64,000 nt of DNA from Saccharopolyspora elongata (GCF_004348985.1 NZ_SMKW01000008.1:118410-182409), one strand, 5' to 3'; shown: positions 53,823 to 63,563, numbered from the stretch's first letter. Made by a program: numbers and translations. The notes: generated by a model not told the origin, from the letters alone.

Positions 53823-54707
53823 GTGACCGGACACTCGCACGACAACATCGACTGGGACGAGCACCTGCAGCGGCTCCGGGACGGCGATGAGCTGAACGCG
53901 CCGGAGATCGCCGAACTCGTCGCGAAGCTGCTGCGCCCGACCGATCGCACCGTGATCGAGGTCGGCGCCGGAGCGGGCGGAACGGCGGCGGCGTTCGCGG
54001 CGGAGCTGGCGGATTCCGGCGGAGCGCTGACCATCGTGGACACGGCGCCGCAACTGCTCGCGGCGGCGGAGGCCCGCGTCAAGCAGGTCTCCGACCGGAT
54101 CGAGGTCCACGCCGTCCAGGCGGACGCCGCCGACGACTCGCTCGCGGAGGCCATCGAGAAGGCGGGGGCTCCCGCGCAGGCCGACGTGGTCTTCGCGGCG
54201 TTCGTCGTGCACCACCTGCCCGACCAGCTGGCCGGCGTGCGCCGATTGGTGAACCTGGTGCGCCCGGGCGGGAGGCTGGCGATCGTCGAGTTCGGGCTCG
54301 AAACGAAGGTGCTGCCGCCGGACGTCGGCCTCGCCGAGCCGGGGCTGGAAGCCCGGTTGACCGCCGCCCGCCAGGACTGGTTCCGGCAGATGCGGGCGGA
54401 GATGACCGGCACGGCCCGGATGCCGGTGGGGTGGGGCAAGGCGCTGTCCGAGGCGGGCTTGGACGACGTGCGGTCGTGGAGCTACCTCGTGGACCGCCCA
54501 GCTCCGGTGTCCGGAGTCGCCTTGCAGGCGGTGCTCCGCCGGTTGCAGTTCCTCCGCAGGGACGCGGAGAACCGTGTCGGGCCGGAGGACCTGGCGGCGC
54601 TGGACGAGCTGCTCGACGAATCCGGCGAGCACTACGCCGGAAACCGCGACGACGTGTACTACCTGACCGCGAACACGGTCCACCTCGGCACTAGGCCGGT
54701 GAGCTGA
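53823..54707 (+). CDS. class I SAM-dependent methyltransferase
   Basis: A 294-residue protein with the SAM-binding loop VIEVGAGAGGTAAAF (motif I), LTIVDTAPQLL (motif II acidic residue), VFAAFVVHHLPDQ and RPGGRLAIVEFG. The C-terminal third (SYLVDRPAPVSGVALQAVL) is outside the core fold and probably binds the substrate. GTG 53823 follows TATCGT by eight bases with no ribosome site, which suggests a leaderless mRNA. The methylated molecule cannot be predicted. It is convergent with the ABC1 kinase gene, 33 bases between stops. Confidence 0.85.
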   Translation: MTGHSHDNIDWDEHLQRLRDGDELNAPEIAELVAKLLRPTDRTVIEVGAGAGGTAAAFAAELADSGGALTIVDTAPQLLAAAEARVKQVSDRIEVHAVQADAADDSLAEAIEKAGAPAQADVVFAAFVVHHLPDQLAGVRRLVNLVRPGGRLAIVEFGLETKVLPPDVGLAEPGLEARLTAARQDWFRQMRAEMTGTARMPVGWGKALSEAGLDDVRSWSYLVDRPAPVSGVALQAVLRRLQFLRRDAENRVGPEDLAALDELLDESGEHYAGNRDDVYYLTANTVHLGTRPVS

Positions 54708-54740
54708 CGCCCATTCGGGCCGCGGTCCGCCGGCGGGCGA

Positions 54741-56051
54741 TCAGTCGGAGAAGCCCGGCTGCCACCGGGCGATGATGTCGCGGGCGCCGACCTCGGCGTC
54801 GAGCTGGCAGAGGATCCCGGTGGCGCCCAGCGTGACCCGGTGGATCAGCAGGTAGTCCGGCGGGAGGTTCAGCGACCGCCCCGTCCGGAAGTCCGGGCTG
54901 CGCAGGTCGCCGACCCGCTCGGCCTGGCGCTGCAACCAGCGCCGGGTGAAGTGGAACGTCGGCGTGCGGATCGGGTCCACGAACGGCGCCAGGTAGGCCA
55001 GCACGTCCTCGGCCTGGATCTCCCGGTCGCCCTGCACGAACCGCTCCGCGCGCAGCAACTCCAGCAGCTCGGCGGACTTGTCCTCCAGAGCGAGCCGGAC
55101 CATGCGGCCGAACGTCGCGGGCACGCCGTTGGGCAGCCGGGAGACCGCACCGAAGTCGATCACGCAGAGCCTGCCGTCCGTCATCAGCATGAAGTTGCCG
55201 GGATGCGGGTCGGCGTGCAGCAGGCCGGCCCGGGCGGGCGCGGAGTAGTGGAACTCGGCGAGCAGCCGCCCCGCCGCGTCGCGCTCCTCCCGTTCCCCGT
55301 CGGCGATGATCTGGGCGTACGCCTTGCCCGTCGCCCACTCCGTGACGACCACCTTCGGGGCGCTGGCGATCACGGCCGGAATCAGGACGGCATCGTCGTC
55401 CCGGAACGCCTTGGCGAACGCCCGCTGGTTGTCGGCCTCGGTGCGGTAGTCGAGCTCCTCGACCATCCGGTCCTGGAGTTCCGCGAGCAGCGGCTTGACC
55501 TCGGCGCCGGGGGCCAGCGACTGGAAGAGGCGGGAGAAGCGGATCAGCTGGCGCAGGTCGGAGCGCAGCGCCTCGTCCGCGCCCGGGTACTGGACCTTGA
55601 CCGCGACCTCGCGGCCGTCGTGCCAGGTCGCCCGGTGCACCTGCCCGATGCTCGCCGCCGCGGCGGGGACGTCGTCGAACTCGGCGAACCGCTTCCGCCA
55701 GGCGGAGCCCAGCTGCTCGGTGAGCACCCGGTGCACGCTGCTCGCGGGCATCGGCGGTGCCGCGGATTGCAGCTTCGTCAGCGCCTCGCGGTACGGGCCG
55801 GCCATCTCGTCAGGCACGGCGGCCTCGAACACGCTCAGCGCCTGGCCGAACTTCATCGCGCCGCCCTTGAGCTGGCCGAGGACCGCGAACACCTGCTCCG
55901 CGGTCTTGGCCGATACTTCGGCGCTGATCTCTGCCGGATTCTGCCCGGTGAGCCGCTTCCCCCACCCGGCGGCCAAGCGGCCGGCGACACCAAGCGGCAG
56001 GCTGGCGAGCTTCGCGGTGCGGTGTGCCGCCCGGCGGGGAATGTCGGCCAC
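54741..56051 (-). CDS. ABC1/UbiB-family atypical kinase (Rv3197-like)
   Basis: A 436-residue ABC1 protein. Family landmarks are LKGGAMKFGQALSVFEAAVP (the KxGQ motif that replaces the kinase P-loop), SIGQVHRATWHDGREVAVKV, VEELDYRTEADNQ, LLHADPHPGNFMLM and CVIDFGAVSRLP (DFG equivalent). These proteins are ATPases or kinase-like factors linked elsewhere to isoprenoid quinone handling. GTG 56051 is chosen with AAGGAG before it. Rv3197 sits beside whiB7 in M. tuberculosis, and there it affects macrolide susceptibility, so a link to the adjacent drug-response gene is possible but unproven here. Confidence 0.9.
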   Translation of the reverse strand: MADIPRRAAHRTAKLASLPLGVAGRLAAGWGKRLTGQNPAEISAEVSAKTAEQVFAVLGQLKGGAMKFGQALSVFEAAVPDEMAGPYREALTKLQSAAPPMPASSVHRVLTEQLGSAWRKRFAEFDDVPAAAASIGQVHRATWHDGREVAVKVQYPGADEALRSDLRQLIRFSRLFQSLAPGAEVKPLLAELQDRMVEELDYRTEADNQRAFAKAFRDDDAVLIPAVIASAPKVVVTEWATGKAYAQIIADGEREERDAAGRLLAEFHYSAPARAGLLHADPHPGNFMLMTDGRLCVIDFGAVSRLPNGVPATFGRMVRLALEDKSAELLELLRAERFVQGDREIQAEDVLAYLAPFVDPIRTPTFHFTRRWLQRQAERVGDLRSPDFRTGRSLNLPPDYLLIHRVTLGATGILCQLDAEVGARDIIARWQPGFSD

Positions 56052-56374
56052 GAATTCTCCTTGGTGCGCGCAGGAAAACCCTCTCGATGTCCGAAGATGT
56101 TTTCGAAATCGAGAAACCCAGTCACATGCTAGAGGTTCCCTGCGGCGCCTTGGGGCGTGATCGACGTGTTGGCCGTCAGGTTTGCGCCACCGGTCGCATT
56201 CGCGATTCCGCCGGACAAGGGCGAACAAGCCGGCTCGTCAGCCCTCCGGGCCGAGCTGAGCACGGATGTACCCCCCTGGCGCTCCGGCACGGCGGGTGCG
56301 ATGTCGAACGCCGGAGCGATGCGTCGGAGATGCGGGCGGGTGGGCGGCCCGAGCGGCGGCCCACCCGTGCCCGG

Positions 56375-56524
56375 TCACGCCTTGCCGAGGATGCGGGTCA
56401 TCTTGGTGCCGCAGACCGGGCAGGTGCCCTTCGCCATTCGGCGACCGTTGGTCTCCGAGACCTCACCGGAAAAGTCGCGCTTCTCCCGGCACTTCACGCA
56501 GTAGCCGTTGTACGTCTCGGCCAC
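56375..56524 (-). CDS. DUF5679 zinc-ribbon protein (49 aa)
   Basis: A 49-residue protein with two CxxC knuckles, GYCVKCREKRDF and TCPVCGTKMTRIL, forming a zinc ribbon of the DUF5679 type. GTG 56524 is preceded by AAGGAGGGG. Such small ribbons often bind nucleic acid or ribosomes, but the role is unknown. In M. tuberculosis a small gene (Rv3196A, from memory) occupies this position. It lies 323 bases upstream of the ABC1 gene on the same strand and is probably transcribed separately. Confidence 0.8.
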   Translation of the reverse strand: MAETYNGYCVKCREKRDFSGEVSETNGRRMAKGTCPVCGTKMTRILGKA

Positions 56525-56748
56525 GGCTCCCCTCCTTCATGTCGTGATCCAGCGTCGTTGCTGGCTCTTCTGCCCACCTCCGGGCGGCTGGGGGAACGGT
56601 ACATGTGGGCCATTCGACATGCATGCATTACGAGCATCGCATGTTCGACTTAATGGAGTAATCCCTCGGGGGATCACGATGCGTAGGCGCTGAGGTCCGG
56701 CTCACAGCGCGGGCCGTTTGTCGGGAGCACTCGCTAAGGTCCACTCCC

Positions 56749-57306
56749 GTGGCTGAACCCCAGGTCGAGGTGCGCCGCAGCAAGCGCCGCCGACAGACGG
56801 TGAGCGCCTATCGCGACGGTGACAAGATCGTGGTGCTTCTCCCGGCGCGGATGACCCGCGCGGAGGAAAAGCGCTGGGTGGCGGACATGCTGAGCCGCCT
56901 GCAACGCAGCGAGACGCGTCGGCGCTCGCCCGCGCGGGAATCCGACGAAGCGCTGCTCCAGCGGTGCCGCGAGCTGTCCGCGAAGTACCTCGACGGCAGG
57001 GCGCAACCGCAGAGCGTTCGGTGGGTGCCACCGATGCGCACGAGGTGGGCTTCCTGCACGCCCAGCGATGCCACCATTCGGGTGAGTCAACGCCTCCGAG
57101 ATGTACCCGGATGGGTGCTCGATTACGTGCTCGTGCACGAGCTCGCGCACCTGCTGGTGCCCGGCCACGGGGCCGACTTCTGGAAGTGGGTGCGCCGCTA
57201 CCCGAAGACCGAGCGGGCCATCGGCTACCTGGAGGGGGTGTCCGCGGCCGCCCAGCTCGGCATCGGGCTGGACGACGACGCGGAAGAGGCCGAAGCCCGC
57301 ACATGA
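56749..57306 (+). CDS. YgjP-like metallopeptidase-domain protein
   Basis: A 185-residue protein of the YgjP/DUF45 group. The zinc motif reads VLVHELAHLLVPGHGADFWK with the third His in the same block; WASCTPSDATIRVSQRL is the matching upstream strand. The N-terminal 90 residues hold the beta sheet region (RRSKRRRQTVSAYRDGDKIV). GTG 56749 lacks a ribosome site; TAAGGT ends eight bases before, so the mRNA is probably leaderless. Relatives are described as putative metal-dependent hydrolases. It ends in a shared terminator with the convergent DUF2342-like gene. Confidence 0.85.
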   Translation: MAEPQVEVRRSKRRRQTVSAYRDGDKIVVLLPARMTRAEEKRWVADMLSRLQRSETRRRSPARESDEALLQRCRELSAKYLDGRAQPQSVRWVPPMRTRWASCTPSDATIRVSQRLRDVPGWVLDYVLVHELAHLLVPGHGADFWKWVRRYPKTERAIGYLEGVSAAAQLGIGLDDDAEEAEART

Positions 57307-57309
57307 CGA

Positions 57310-57339
57310 GGGGCACCTCCGGGAGTCCGGAAGTGCCCC
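57310..57339. terminator. bidirectional terminator hairpin
   Basis: GGGGCACCTCCGG (57310-57322) pairs with CCGGAAGTGCCCC (57327-57339) with one mismatch. It sits between two convergent genes and can serve both. Confidence 0.65.
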
Positions 57340-57351
57340 GTCCGCGCTCGG

Positions 57352-58761
57352 TCAGTTCTCGTCGCGCTTCGGCGAGTCGTCGCCCTCGTCATCGGACTTC
57401 GCCGCCTCGTCGGCCTCGGCGCGGCGGATCGCGGCGATCGGGTCGTCCAGGTCTGCGGAACCCGAGCCCCAGCGGTCTGCGAAGTCCAGCGGCTCGTCCA
57501 GGTCCGAGCTGTCCGGCAGCAGGTCGGGGTGGTCCCAGATCCGGTCCCGACTCTCGACGCCGTGCCGCTCGGTCATCAGCCGCCACAGGTTCGCGGCGTC
57601 CCGCATCCGGCGGGGCCGCAGCTCCAGGCCGATGAGCGTGGCGAAGGTCTGCTCCGCAGGCCCGCCGGTCGCGCGCCGCCGCCGGACGGTTTCGCCCAGC
57701 GCGCCGGCACCCGGCAGCCGGTCGCCGACGGCGTCGGCGACGACCACGTCGACCCAGCCCTCGACCAGCGCGAGCAGCGTCTCCAGCCGGTTCAGCGCGA
57801 CCTGCTGCTCGGGAGTGGTCTTGGGCTCGAGCATCCCGGAGCCCATCAGCTCCTGCATCGAGCTCGGGTTGGTCGGATCGACCTTGCCGGCCAGGTCCTC
57901 CAGCGCCGAGGTGTCGATGTGGATGCCGCGGGCGTACTCCTCCACGGTCGCCAGCAGCCGCTGGCCGAGCCACGGGACGTGGCTGAACAGCCGGTGGTGC
58001 GCGGCCTCGCGGGCGGCGAGGAACACGGTCGCCTCGCTGATGGGCCGGTCCAGGCCCTCGATGAAGCGCTCGATGTTCGCGGGCAGCAGGGCCGCGGTAC
58101 CGGCCGGGGCGAGCGGCAGGCCGACGTCGGTGGAGGTCAGCACCTCGCCGCCGAGCTGGGCGAGGCCGTTGCCGAGCTGCGAGCCGAAGGTCATCCCGCC
58201 CATCTGGCCGAGCATCGACAGCAGCGGGCCCGCGGCCTGCTTCGCCTCCTCCGGCAGCGCCTCCAGCCAGGCGCTGGACATCCGCTGCGCGACCGGGTCG
58301 CACAGCCGCTGCCAGGTGGGCAGGGTCTTCTCCACCCAGTCCACCGACGACCAGGTCTGCACCGACCGGACGCCGGCGGGCAGCGAGGTGGTGGCGTCCA
58401 GCCACAGCTCGGCCAGCCGGACCGCGTCCTCGATCGCCTTGACCTGGTCCTGGCTCGGGCGCTCGGTGCGCTGGTTGTTGTGCAGCTGCTGCACCGCGAG
58501 TTGCTTGGCGAGCTCGTAGTTCACCGGCCCGGAGCCGCTGCTGCCGGAGTGGCTGAGCGCCTGTCCGAGTTGGGTCAACATCTGGCCGAGCTGGCCGATG
58601 TCGAAATTCGGCATGCCGCCCGGTCCGGGCATGCCGCCGAAGCCGAAACCGGGAAGGTCCCCGGGGCCACCGGCGCCGCCCTCAGAGCGGCCTTGCGACG
58701 AGTCGCCCTTGTCGGGATCGTCAGGGTCCTGCGAGCTGAACCCGAACGGCAAGTTGGTCAT
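57352..58761 (-). CDS. zinc-dependent metalloprotease-like protein (DUF2342/TIGR03624, Rv3195-like)
   Basis: A 469-residue protein of the actinobacterial DUF2342 group. A Gly/Pro-rich N-terminus (GFGFGGMPGPGGMPNF) is followed by a helical body with RLCDPVAQRMSSAWLEALPE, the motif REAAHHRLFSHVPWL (zinc-like His-His with Glu), and WVDVVVADAVGDRLPG. It ends acidic (DDEGDDSPKRDEN). ATG 58761 with TACCGT six bases upstream suggests a leaderless mRNA. Members are annotated as metalloproteases, but the motif differs from HExxH, so proteolysis is uncertain. It diverges from the PDZ-Lon gene. Confidence 0.82.
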   Translation of the reverse strand: MTNLPFGFSSQDPDDPDKGDSSQGRSEGGAGGPGDLPGFGFGGMPGPGGMPNFDIGQLGQMLTQLGQALSHSGSSGSGPVNYELAKQLAVQQLHNNQRTERPSQDQVKAIEDAVRLAELWLDATTSLPAGVRSVQTWSSVDWVEKTLPTWQRLCDPVAQRMSSAWLEALPEEAKQAAGPLLSMLGQMGGMTFGSQLGNGLAQLGGEVLTSTDVGLPLAPAGTAALLPANIERFIEGLDRPISEATVFLAAREAAHHRLFSHVPWLGQRLLATVEEYARGIHIDTSALEDLAGKVDPTNPSSMQELMGSGMLEPKTTPEQQVALNRLETLLALVEGWVDVVVADAVGDRLPGAGALGETVRRRRATGGPAEQTFATLIGLELRPRRMRDAANLWRLMTERHGVESRDRIWDHPDLLPDSSDLDEPLDFADRWGSGSADLDDPIAAIRRAEADEAAKSDDEGDDSPKRDEN

Positions 58762-58841
58762 AGTTCCACGGTACGCGGCCTTCGCCACCTCACAGAAGGT
58801 GTCCGGAGCTCGCTGGGCGCGAACACGTACGCTGTCACCTC

Positions 58842-59867
58842 GTGAACCGCCGTACGTGGACGCTGCTGACAAGTGTCGTACTGGTAGTCGCCTTCGGTCT
58901 GCTCGGCGCGTTCGTCCGGGTGCCGTACGTGGCGCTCGGGCCGGGTCCGACCTACGACACCCTCGGGATGGACGGGAACGTCCCCGTGATCGGCATCGAC
59001 GGGCAGCAGACCTTCCCGACCGGCGGGCACCTGAACATGACGACGGTGTCGGTGACCGATCAGCTGTCCCTGTTCGGCGCGATGGGGCTGTGGGTGAGCG
59101 GCCGGTACGCGCTGGCGCCGCGCGAGCTGTACTTCCCGCCGGACAAGTCCGAGCAGGAGATCGAGCAGGAGAACACCAAGGCCTTCAGCGACTCGCAGAC
59201 CACCGCCGAGACCGCGGCCCTGCGCTACCTCGGCTACCCGATGAAGGTCCTGGTCGGTGAGATCGTCAAGGGCAGCCCGGCGGACGGGGTCCTGGAGCCC
59301 GGCGATCACCTGCTGGCCGCCAACGGCAAGCCGGTCACCGATCCGACCTCGTTGAAGGCGGCGCTGGTCGGCACCAAGCCCGGCGACCGGGTGGAGATCC
59401 GGTTCCGCCACACCGACCAGCCCGAGCAGGTCGCGAGCGTGCAGCTGGGCCCGAATCCGGGCACCGACCCGCAGGGCTTCCTGGGCGTGGCCGCGATCGA
59501 GCGGCCGGACGTCAACTTCGACATCAAGATCAGCCTGGCCGATGTGGGTGGTCCGTCCGCGGGGCTGATGTTCACCCTGGCGATCATCGACAAGCTGACG
59601 CCGGGCGAGCTCAACGGCGGTCAGTTCATCGCGGGCACCGGCGAGATCAGCCCGACCGGCGAGGTGGGCCCGATCGGCGGCATCCCGTTCAAGATGGTCA
59701 AGGCCCGTGAAGCGGGCGCGACGACCTTCCTCGTTCCGGCCGGCAATTGCGCCGAGGCCAAGACCCAGGCGCCGGAGGGGCTGCAGCTCGCCAAGGTCGA
59801 GAACCTCGACGACGCGACCAAGGCCCTCGACGCCCTGCGCGGCGGCCAGGTCCCCGCCAGCTGCTGA
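58842..59867 (+). CDS. PDZ and Lon-type protease domain protein (YlbL, Rv3194c-like)
   Basis: A 341-residue protein anchored by one N-terminal helix (WTLLTSVVLVVAFGLLGAF). A PDZ domain follows (about residues 125-205, VGEIVKGSPADGVLEPGDHL) and a Lon-type serine protease domain (about 210-340) with the catalytic Ser in GGPSAGLMF and Lys in GGIPFKMVKAREAG. It should face the outside of the membrane and cleave envelope substrates. GTG 58842 has TACGCT eight bases upstream and no Shine-Dalgarno, so a leaderless mRNA is likely. It parallels Rv3194c next to the UPF0182 gene Rv3193c. Confidence 0.93.
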   Translation: MNRRTWTLLTSVVLVVAFGLLGAFVRVPYVALGPGPTYDTLGMDGNVPVIGIDGQQTFPTGGHLNMTTVSVTDQLSLFGAMGLWVSGRYALAPRELYFPPDKSEQEIEQENTKAFSDSQTTAETAALRYLGYPMKVLVGEIVKGSPADGVLEPGDHLLAANGKPVTDPTSLKAALVGTKPGDRVEIRFRHTDQPEQVASVQLGPNPGTDPQGFLGVAAIERPDVNFDIKISLADVGGPSAGLMFTLAIIDKLTPGELNGGQFIAGTGEISPTGEVGPIGGIPFKMVKAREAGATTFLVPAGNCAEAKTQAPEGLQLAKVENLDDATKALDALRGGQVPASC

Positions 59868-59878
59868 TCCGCGACGGC

Positions 59879-59918
59879 GTTCGCGGTGGAGACCGGCATG
59901 CCGGCCCCCACCGCGAAC
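59879..59918. terminator. bidirectional terminator hairpin
   Basis: GTTCGCGGTGG (59879-59889) pairs with CCACCGCGAAC (59908-59918), and the inner CCGGC/GCCGG extends the stem. It separates the PDZ-Lon gene from the convergent PPA1309 gene. Confidence 0.7.
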
Positions 59919-59921
59919 CGG

Positions 59922-60452
59922 TCAGTCCGCGAAGGTGGCGTGGAGCGCGGTGAGCAGGTTCGGGGCCAGCGACGGGTCCTGGATGAGCTCGCCACCGGTC
60001 TCCGGATCGGACACGCGCAGGCGCATCACGCATGCCTCGCCACCGTCCCGCAGCACCGCCGCGACCAGTCGGGCCTCGTGGCGGTCCGGGTGTTCGGCGG
60101 CGATCTCCCGGTCCCGCTCGCTGTCGCCGGGCAGCTCTGCCTCCGCCTCCGGCGGCAGCACCACGATCTCCTGCACCACCGCGCAGCCGGCCACCTGCTC
60201 CGGCCACGCGATGCCGCTCAACGCCTCGGCGAGGTCTTCGGCGGGCAGCGCTTCCTGCGCGATCGGGGTCAGCGCTGAGGCCGGGTCGAGCTGGTCGGCC
60301 AGCCCGGGTTCGGCGGCCAGCAGCTGGTTGGTGGGCACGAGGGCGAACACCTGGGTGGGCTGGTCCCAGCCCGCGGCGTGGACGAACTCCTCGATCTCGC
60401 GAGCGGCCGACGGCAGCGCCGCGGCCAGGTCCTCGGGGGTCTCCGGTGGCAT
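59922..60452 (-). CDS. PPA1309-family protein
   Basis: A 176-residue acidic actinobacterial protein of the PPA1309 type. AAREIEEFVHAAGWDQPTQV, FALVPTNQLL, WPEQVAGCAVVQEIVVLP and the closing GGELIQDPSLAPNLLTALHA are its conserved blocks. It has no signal peptide, helix or known catalytic motif. ATG 60452 gives the expected length. It lies between PDZ-Lon and UPF0182 genes as in other actinobacteria, suggesting a conserved but undefined link with envelope homeostasis. It is divergent from the UPF0182 gene. Confidence 0.8.
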   Translation of the reverse strand: MPPETPEDLAAALPSAAREIEEFVHAAGWDQPTQVFALVPTNQLLAAEPGLADQLDPASALTPIAQEALPAEDLAEALSGIAWPEQVAGCAVVQEIVVLPPEAEAELPGDSERDREIAAEHPDRHEARLVAAVLRDGGEACVMRLRVSDPETGGELIQDPSLAPNLLTALHATFAD

Positions 60453-60646
60453 GCCGCCATGGTCGCACCGCCGGACCGGGCGGCCGCCGCCGGCCGATCC
60501 GATGACCCGCGAAAGATGTCCGCTTAATCCAGTTCGCGAAGCCGCTTCCAGGAACTTCACGAAGGGGTCGTAGAGTTGAACATCACGAGGGCGGCCGAAC
60601 CACCGGTACCGTCCAGGCCTGCTGATCGTCACCAGGAGCGTGCGTT

Positions 60647-63547
60647 GTGGCCATGCGGCCCCCGGTAGGAATGCCGAAACTGTCCCGGAGAAGCCGGATC
60701 CTGCTGATCCTCGGCGGCATCGTGCTGGTCGCCCTGATCGCCGGATCGCGAATGCTGGGCACCTACGTGGACTGGCTGTGGTTCGGTGAGGTCAACTACC
60801 GGCAGGTCTTCACCACCCAGCTGCTGTCCCGCGCCGGACTGGGGGTGGCCGCGGCGGTCTTCCTCGGTGGCGTGCTGGCCCTGAACCTGTGGCTGGCCTT
60901 CCGCAACCGGCCGGTGTTCGTGCCGGTCAGCGGTCCCGACGACCCGCTGGCCCGGTACCGCACCGTGGCCACCGAGCGCTCCCGGCTCTTCGGGCTCGGG
61001 CTGCCGATCGTGGTGGGCGTGATCGGCGGGCTCGCCGCGCAGGCCGACTGGCAGACCCTCCAGCTGTTCCTCAACAGCGTGCCGTTCGGGCAGGTCGACC
61101 CCGAGTTCGGCAAGGACATCAGCTTCTACACCTTCGAGCTGCCGTTCTGGCGGTTCCTGCTGTCGTGGGCGTTCATCGCGATCACCGTGTCCTTCATCGG
61201 CGCGCTGATCACGCACTACATCTTCGGCGGCATCCGGCTGGCCGGCCGCTCCGGGCAGCTGTCCATGCCGGCGCGGGTCCAGCTGGCCGTGCTGGCGGGC
61301 CTGTTCGTGCTGTTGAAGGCGGTCGACTACTTCCTGGACCGCTACGACCTGCTGCTGTCGCAGCGCAACCCGCTGTTCACCGGTGCCAGCTACACCGACC
61401 TGAACGCGGTGATGCCGGCGAAGCTGATCCTGATGTGCATCGCGGTGTTCTGCGCGATCGCGTTCTTCGCGGTGATCTTCCTGAAGAACCTGCAGATCCC
61501 GGCCCTGGCCACGGTGCTGCTGGTGCTCTCCAGCGTGGTGGTCGGCGCGGTGTGGCCGGCGCTGATGGAGCAGTTCTCGGTGCGCCCCAACGCGAACGAG
61601 CGGGAGGCGCAGTCGATCGAGCGCAACCTCGAGGCGACGAAGGCGGCCTTCAACATCGGCGAGCCCAACGTCCAGTTCGTCGACTACCCGGGCCGCACCC
61701 AGCTGCAGCCGGCCGAGGTCGCCGCGGACAAGGGCACCATCCCGAACATCCGGTTGCTCGACCCGAACGTGCTGGCCCCGACGTTCACCCAGCTGACCCA
61801 GCAGTACAACTTCTACGGGTTCACCGACAAGCTGGACGTCGACCGGTACCGGGACGGCAACGGCCAGCTGCGCGACTACTTGGTCGCGCTGCGCGAGATC
61901 AACACCGACGGCCTGGCCGTGAACCAGCAGAACTGGATCAACCGGCACACCGTCTACACGCACGGCAACGGCTTCGTCGCCGCGCCGGCCGACCGGGTCG
62001 ACTCCACGTTCAAGGAAGGTGCCACCCAGGGCGGCTACCCGGTGTTCCAGATCAGCGACGTGGCCAACAACGGCCAGGGCGCGATCCCGGTCGAGCAGCC
62101 GCGCGTGTACTACGGCGAGCTGGTGGGCCGCAACGACTACGCGATCGTCGGTGGCAACCCGGGCGAGGCGCCCCGCGAGTACGACACCGACCAGCAGCAG
62201 TACACCTACACCGGCACGGGCGGTGTCCCGGTCGGCAACCTGTTCCAGCGCCTGGTGTTCGCCGCCTACTACGGCGAGCGGAACTTCCTGTTCAGCGGTG
62301 CGATCGGCGATGACTCCAAGATCATCTACGAGCGGAACCCGCGGGAGCGGGTGCAGAAGGTCGCGCCGTGGCTCAAGCTCGACGGCGACCCGTACCCGGC
62401 CGTGATCGGCGGCAAGATCAAGTGGATCGTCGATGGCTACACTACGCTGAACAACTACCCGTACGCGGAGCTGACCGAGCTCGGAGAGGCCACCAACGAC
62501 ACCCTCACCGGCGTCGAGCGACAGCCCAACCAGCAGATCAACTACATCCGCAACTCGGTGAAGGCGACCGTCGACGCCTACGACGGCTCCGTGGACCTCT
62601 ACTCGGTCGACGAGAAGAACCCGGTGCTCAAGGCGTGGGAAGGCGTCTTCCCCGGCGTGGTCAAGCCGGCCAGCGAGATCACCCCTGAGCTGCGCGACCA
62701 CTTCCGGTACCCGGAGGACATCTTCAAGGTGCAGCGCTCGCTGCTCACCCAGTACCACGTCGACAACCCGGGCGACTTCTTCTCGAACCAGACCTTCTGG
62801 CAGGTGCCGTCCGACCCGACCGGCCGCGGCAGCGCCGCCAACGCCGAGGGGCAGCAGCCCCCGTACTACGTGCTCGCCCAGGTCGGTGAGCAGGGCCAGC
62901 CGCAGTTCCAGCTGACCAGCGCCCTCACCGCGCTGCGCCGCGAGAACCTGGCGGCGTGGGTGTCGGCGTCCTCCGAACCGGACAACTACGGCAAGCTCAC
63001 GGTGCTGCGGCTGCCGACCAACAACTCGACGCCGGGTCCGAACCAGGTCCAGAACCAGATGGAGTCGACCCCGGCGGTCACCGAGAACCGGACGCTGTTC
63101 AACAACCCGAACGTGACCGCGATCTTCGGCAACCTGCTGACCCTCCCGGTCGCCGGTGGCCTGCTGTACGTCGAACCGATCTACATCCAGCGCAACGAGC
63201 AGAACTCCTATCCGCAGCTGGCCCGAGTGCTGGTGTCCTTCGGCGGCAAGGTCGGCTTCTCCGAGACCCTGGCCGGTGCGCTGGAGCAGGTGTTCGGCTC
63301 GGGCGCCGGGCAGGCCACCAACCCGGGCCAGAACGGCCAGCAGCCGCCGCCGGTCCAGAACCAGCAGCCCCCGCAGCAGACCCCCGGCAGCCCCCAGCTG
63401 TCCCAGGCGGTCACCGACATCCGGGCGGCCCTGGAGCACGTCCGCAAGGCCCAGCAGTCCGGCAACTTCGCCGACCTCGGCTCGGCCTACCAGCAGCTCG
63501 ACGACGCGATCAAGCGCTTCGAGCAGGCGCAGGGCACCGGCGGCTGA
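60647..63547 (+). CDS. UPF0182 large membrane protein (Rv3193c-like)
   Basis: A 966-residue UPF0182 protein. Seven or so membrane helices occupy the first 320 residues (ILLILGGIVLVALIAGSRML, ILMCIAVFCAIAFFAVIFL). A very large extracytoplasmic part follows with family blocks such as FTDKLDVDRYRDGNGQLRD, FAAYYGERNFLFSG and KIKWIVDGYTTLNNYPYAEL. The C-terminus is a Gln/Pro linker plus a coiled helix (SQAVTDIRAALEHVRKAQQ). GTG 60647 (or ATG 60653) follows AGGAG. Family function is unknown. A terminator follows the stop. Confidence 0.92.
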   Translation: MAMRPPVGMPKLSRRSRILLILGGIVLVALIAGSRMLGTYVDWLWFGEVNYRQVFTTQLLSRAGLGVAAAVFLGGVLALNLWLAFRNRPVFVPVSGPDDPLARYRTVATERSRLFGLGLPIVVGVIGGLAAQADWQTLQLFLNSVPFGQVDPEFGKDISFYTFELPFWRFLLSWAFIAITVSFIGALITHYIFGGIRLAGRSGQLSMPARVQLAVLAGLFVLLKAVDYFLDRYDLLLSQRNPLFTGASYTDLNAVMPAKLILMCIAVFCAIAFFAVIFLKNLQIPALATVLLVLSSVVVGAVWPALMEQFSVRPNANEREAQSIERNLEATKAAFNIGEPNVQFVDYPGRTQLQPAEVAADKGTIPNIRLLDPNVLAPTFTQLTQQYNFYGFTDKLDVDRYRDGNGQLRDYLVALREINTDGLAVNQQNWINRHTVYTHGNGFVAAPADRVDSTFKEGATQGGYPVFQISDVANNGQGAIPVEQPRVYYGELVGRNDYAIVGGNPGEAPREYDTDQQQYTYTGTGGVPVGNLFQRLVFAAYYGERNFLFSGAIGDDSKIIYERNPRERVQKVAPWLKLDGDPYPAVIGGKIKWIVDGYTTLNNYPYAELTELGEATNDTLTGVERQPNQQINYIRNSVKATVDAYDGSVDLYSVDEKNPVLKAWEGVFPGVVKPASEITPELRDHFRYPEDIFKVQRSLLTQYHVDNPGDFFSNQTFWQVPSDPTGRGSAANAEGQQPPYYVLAQVGEQGQPQFQLTSALTALRRENLAAWVSASSEPDNYGKLTVLRLPTNNSTPGPNQVQNQMESTPAVTENRTLFNNPNVTAIFGNLLTLPVAGGLLYVEPIYIQRNEQNSYPQLARVLVSFGGKVGFSETLAGALEQVFGSGAGQATNPGQNGQQPPPVQNQQPPQQTPGSPQLSQAVTDIRAALEHVRKAQQSGNFADLGSAYQQLDDAIKRFEQAQGTGG

Positions 63548-63563
63548 TCGGCAACGGCAACCA

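Noticed and set aside
56629..56650. LexA-like half-site near GCATGTTCGAC
   Set aside because: Only one half (GTTCGA) matches the actinobacterial SOS box; the other half does not, so it is not called.
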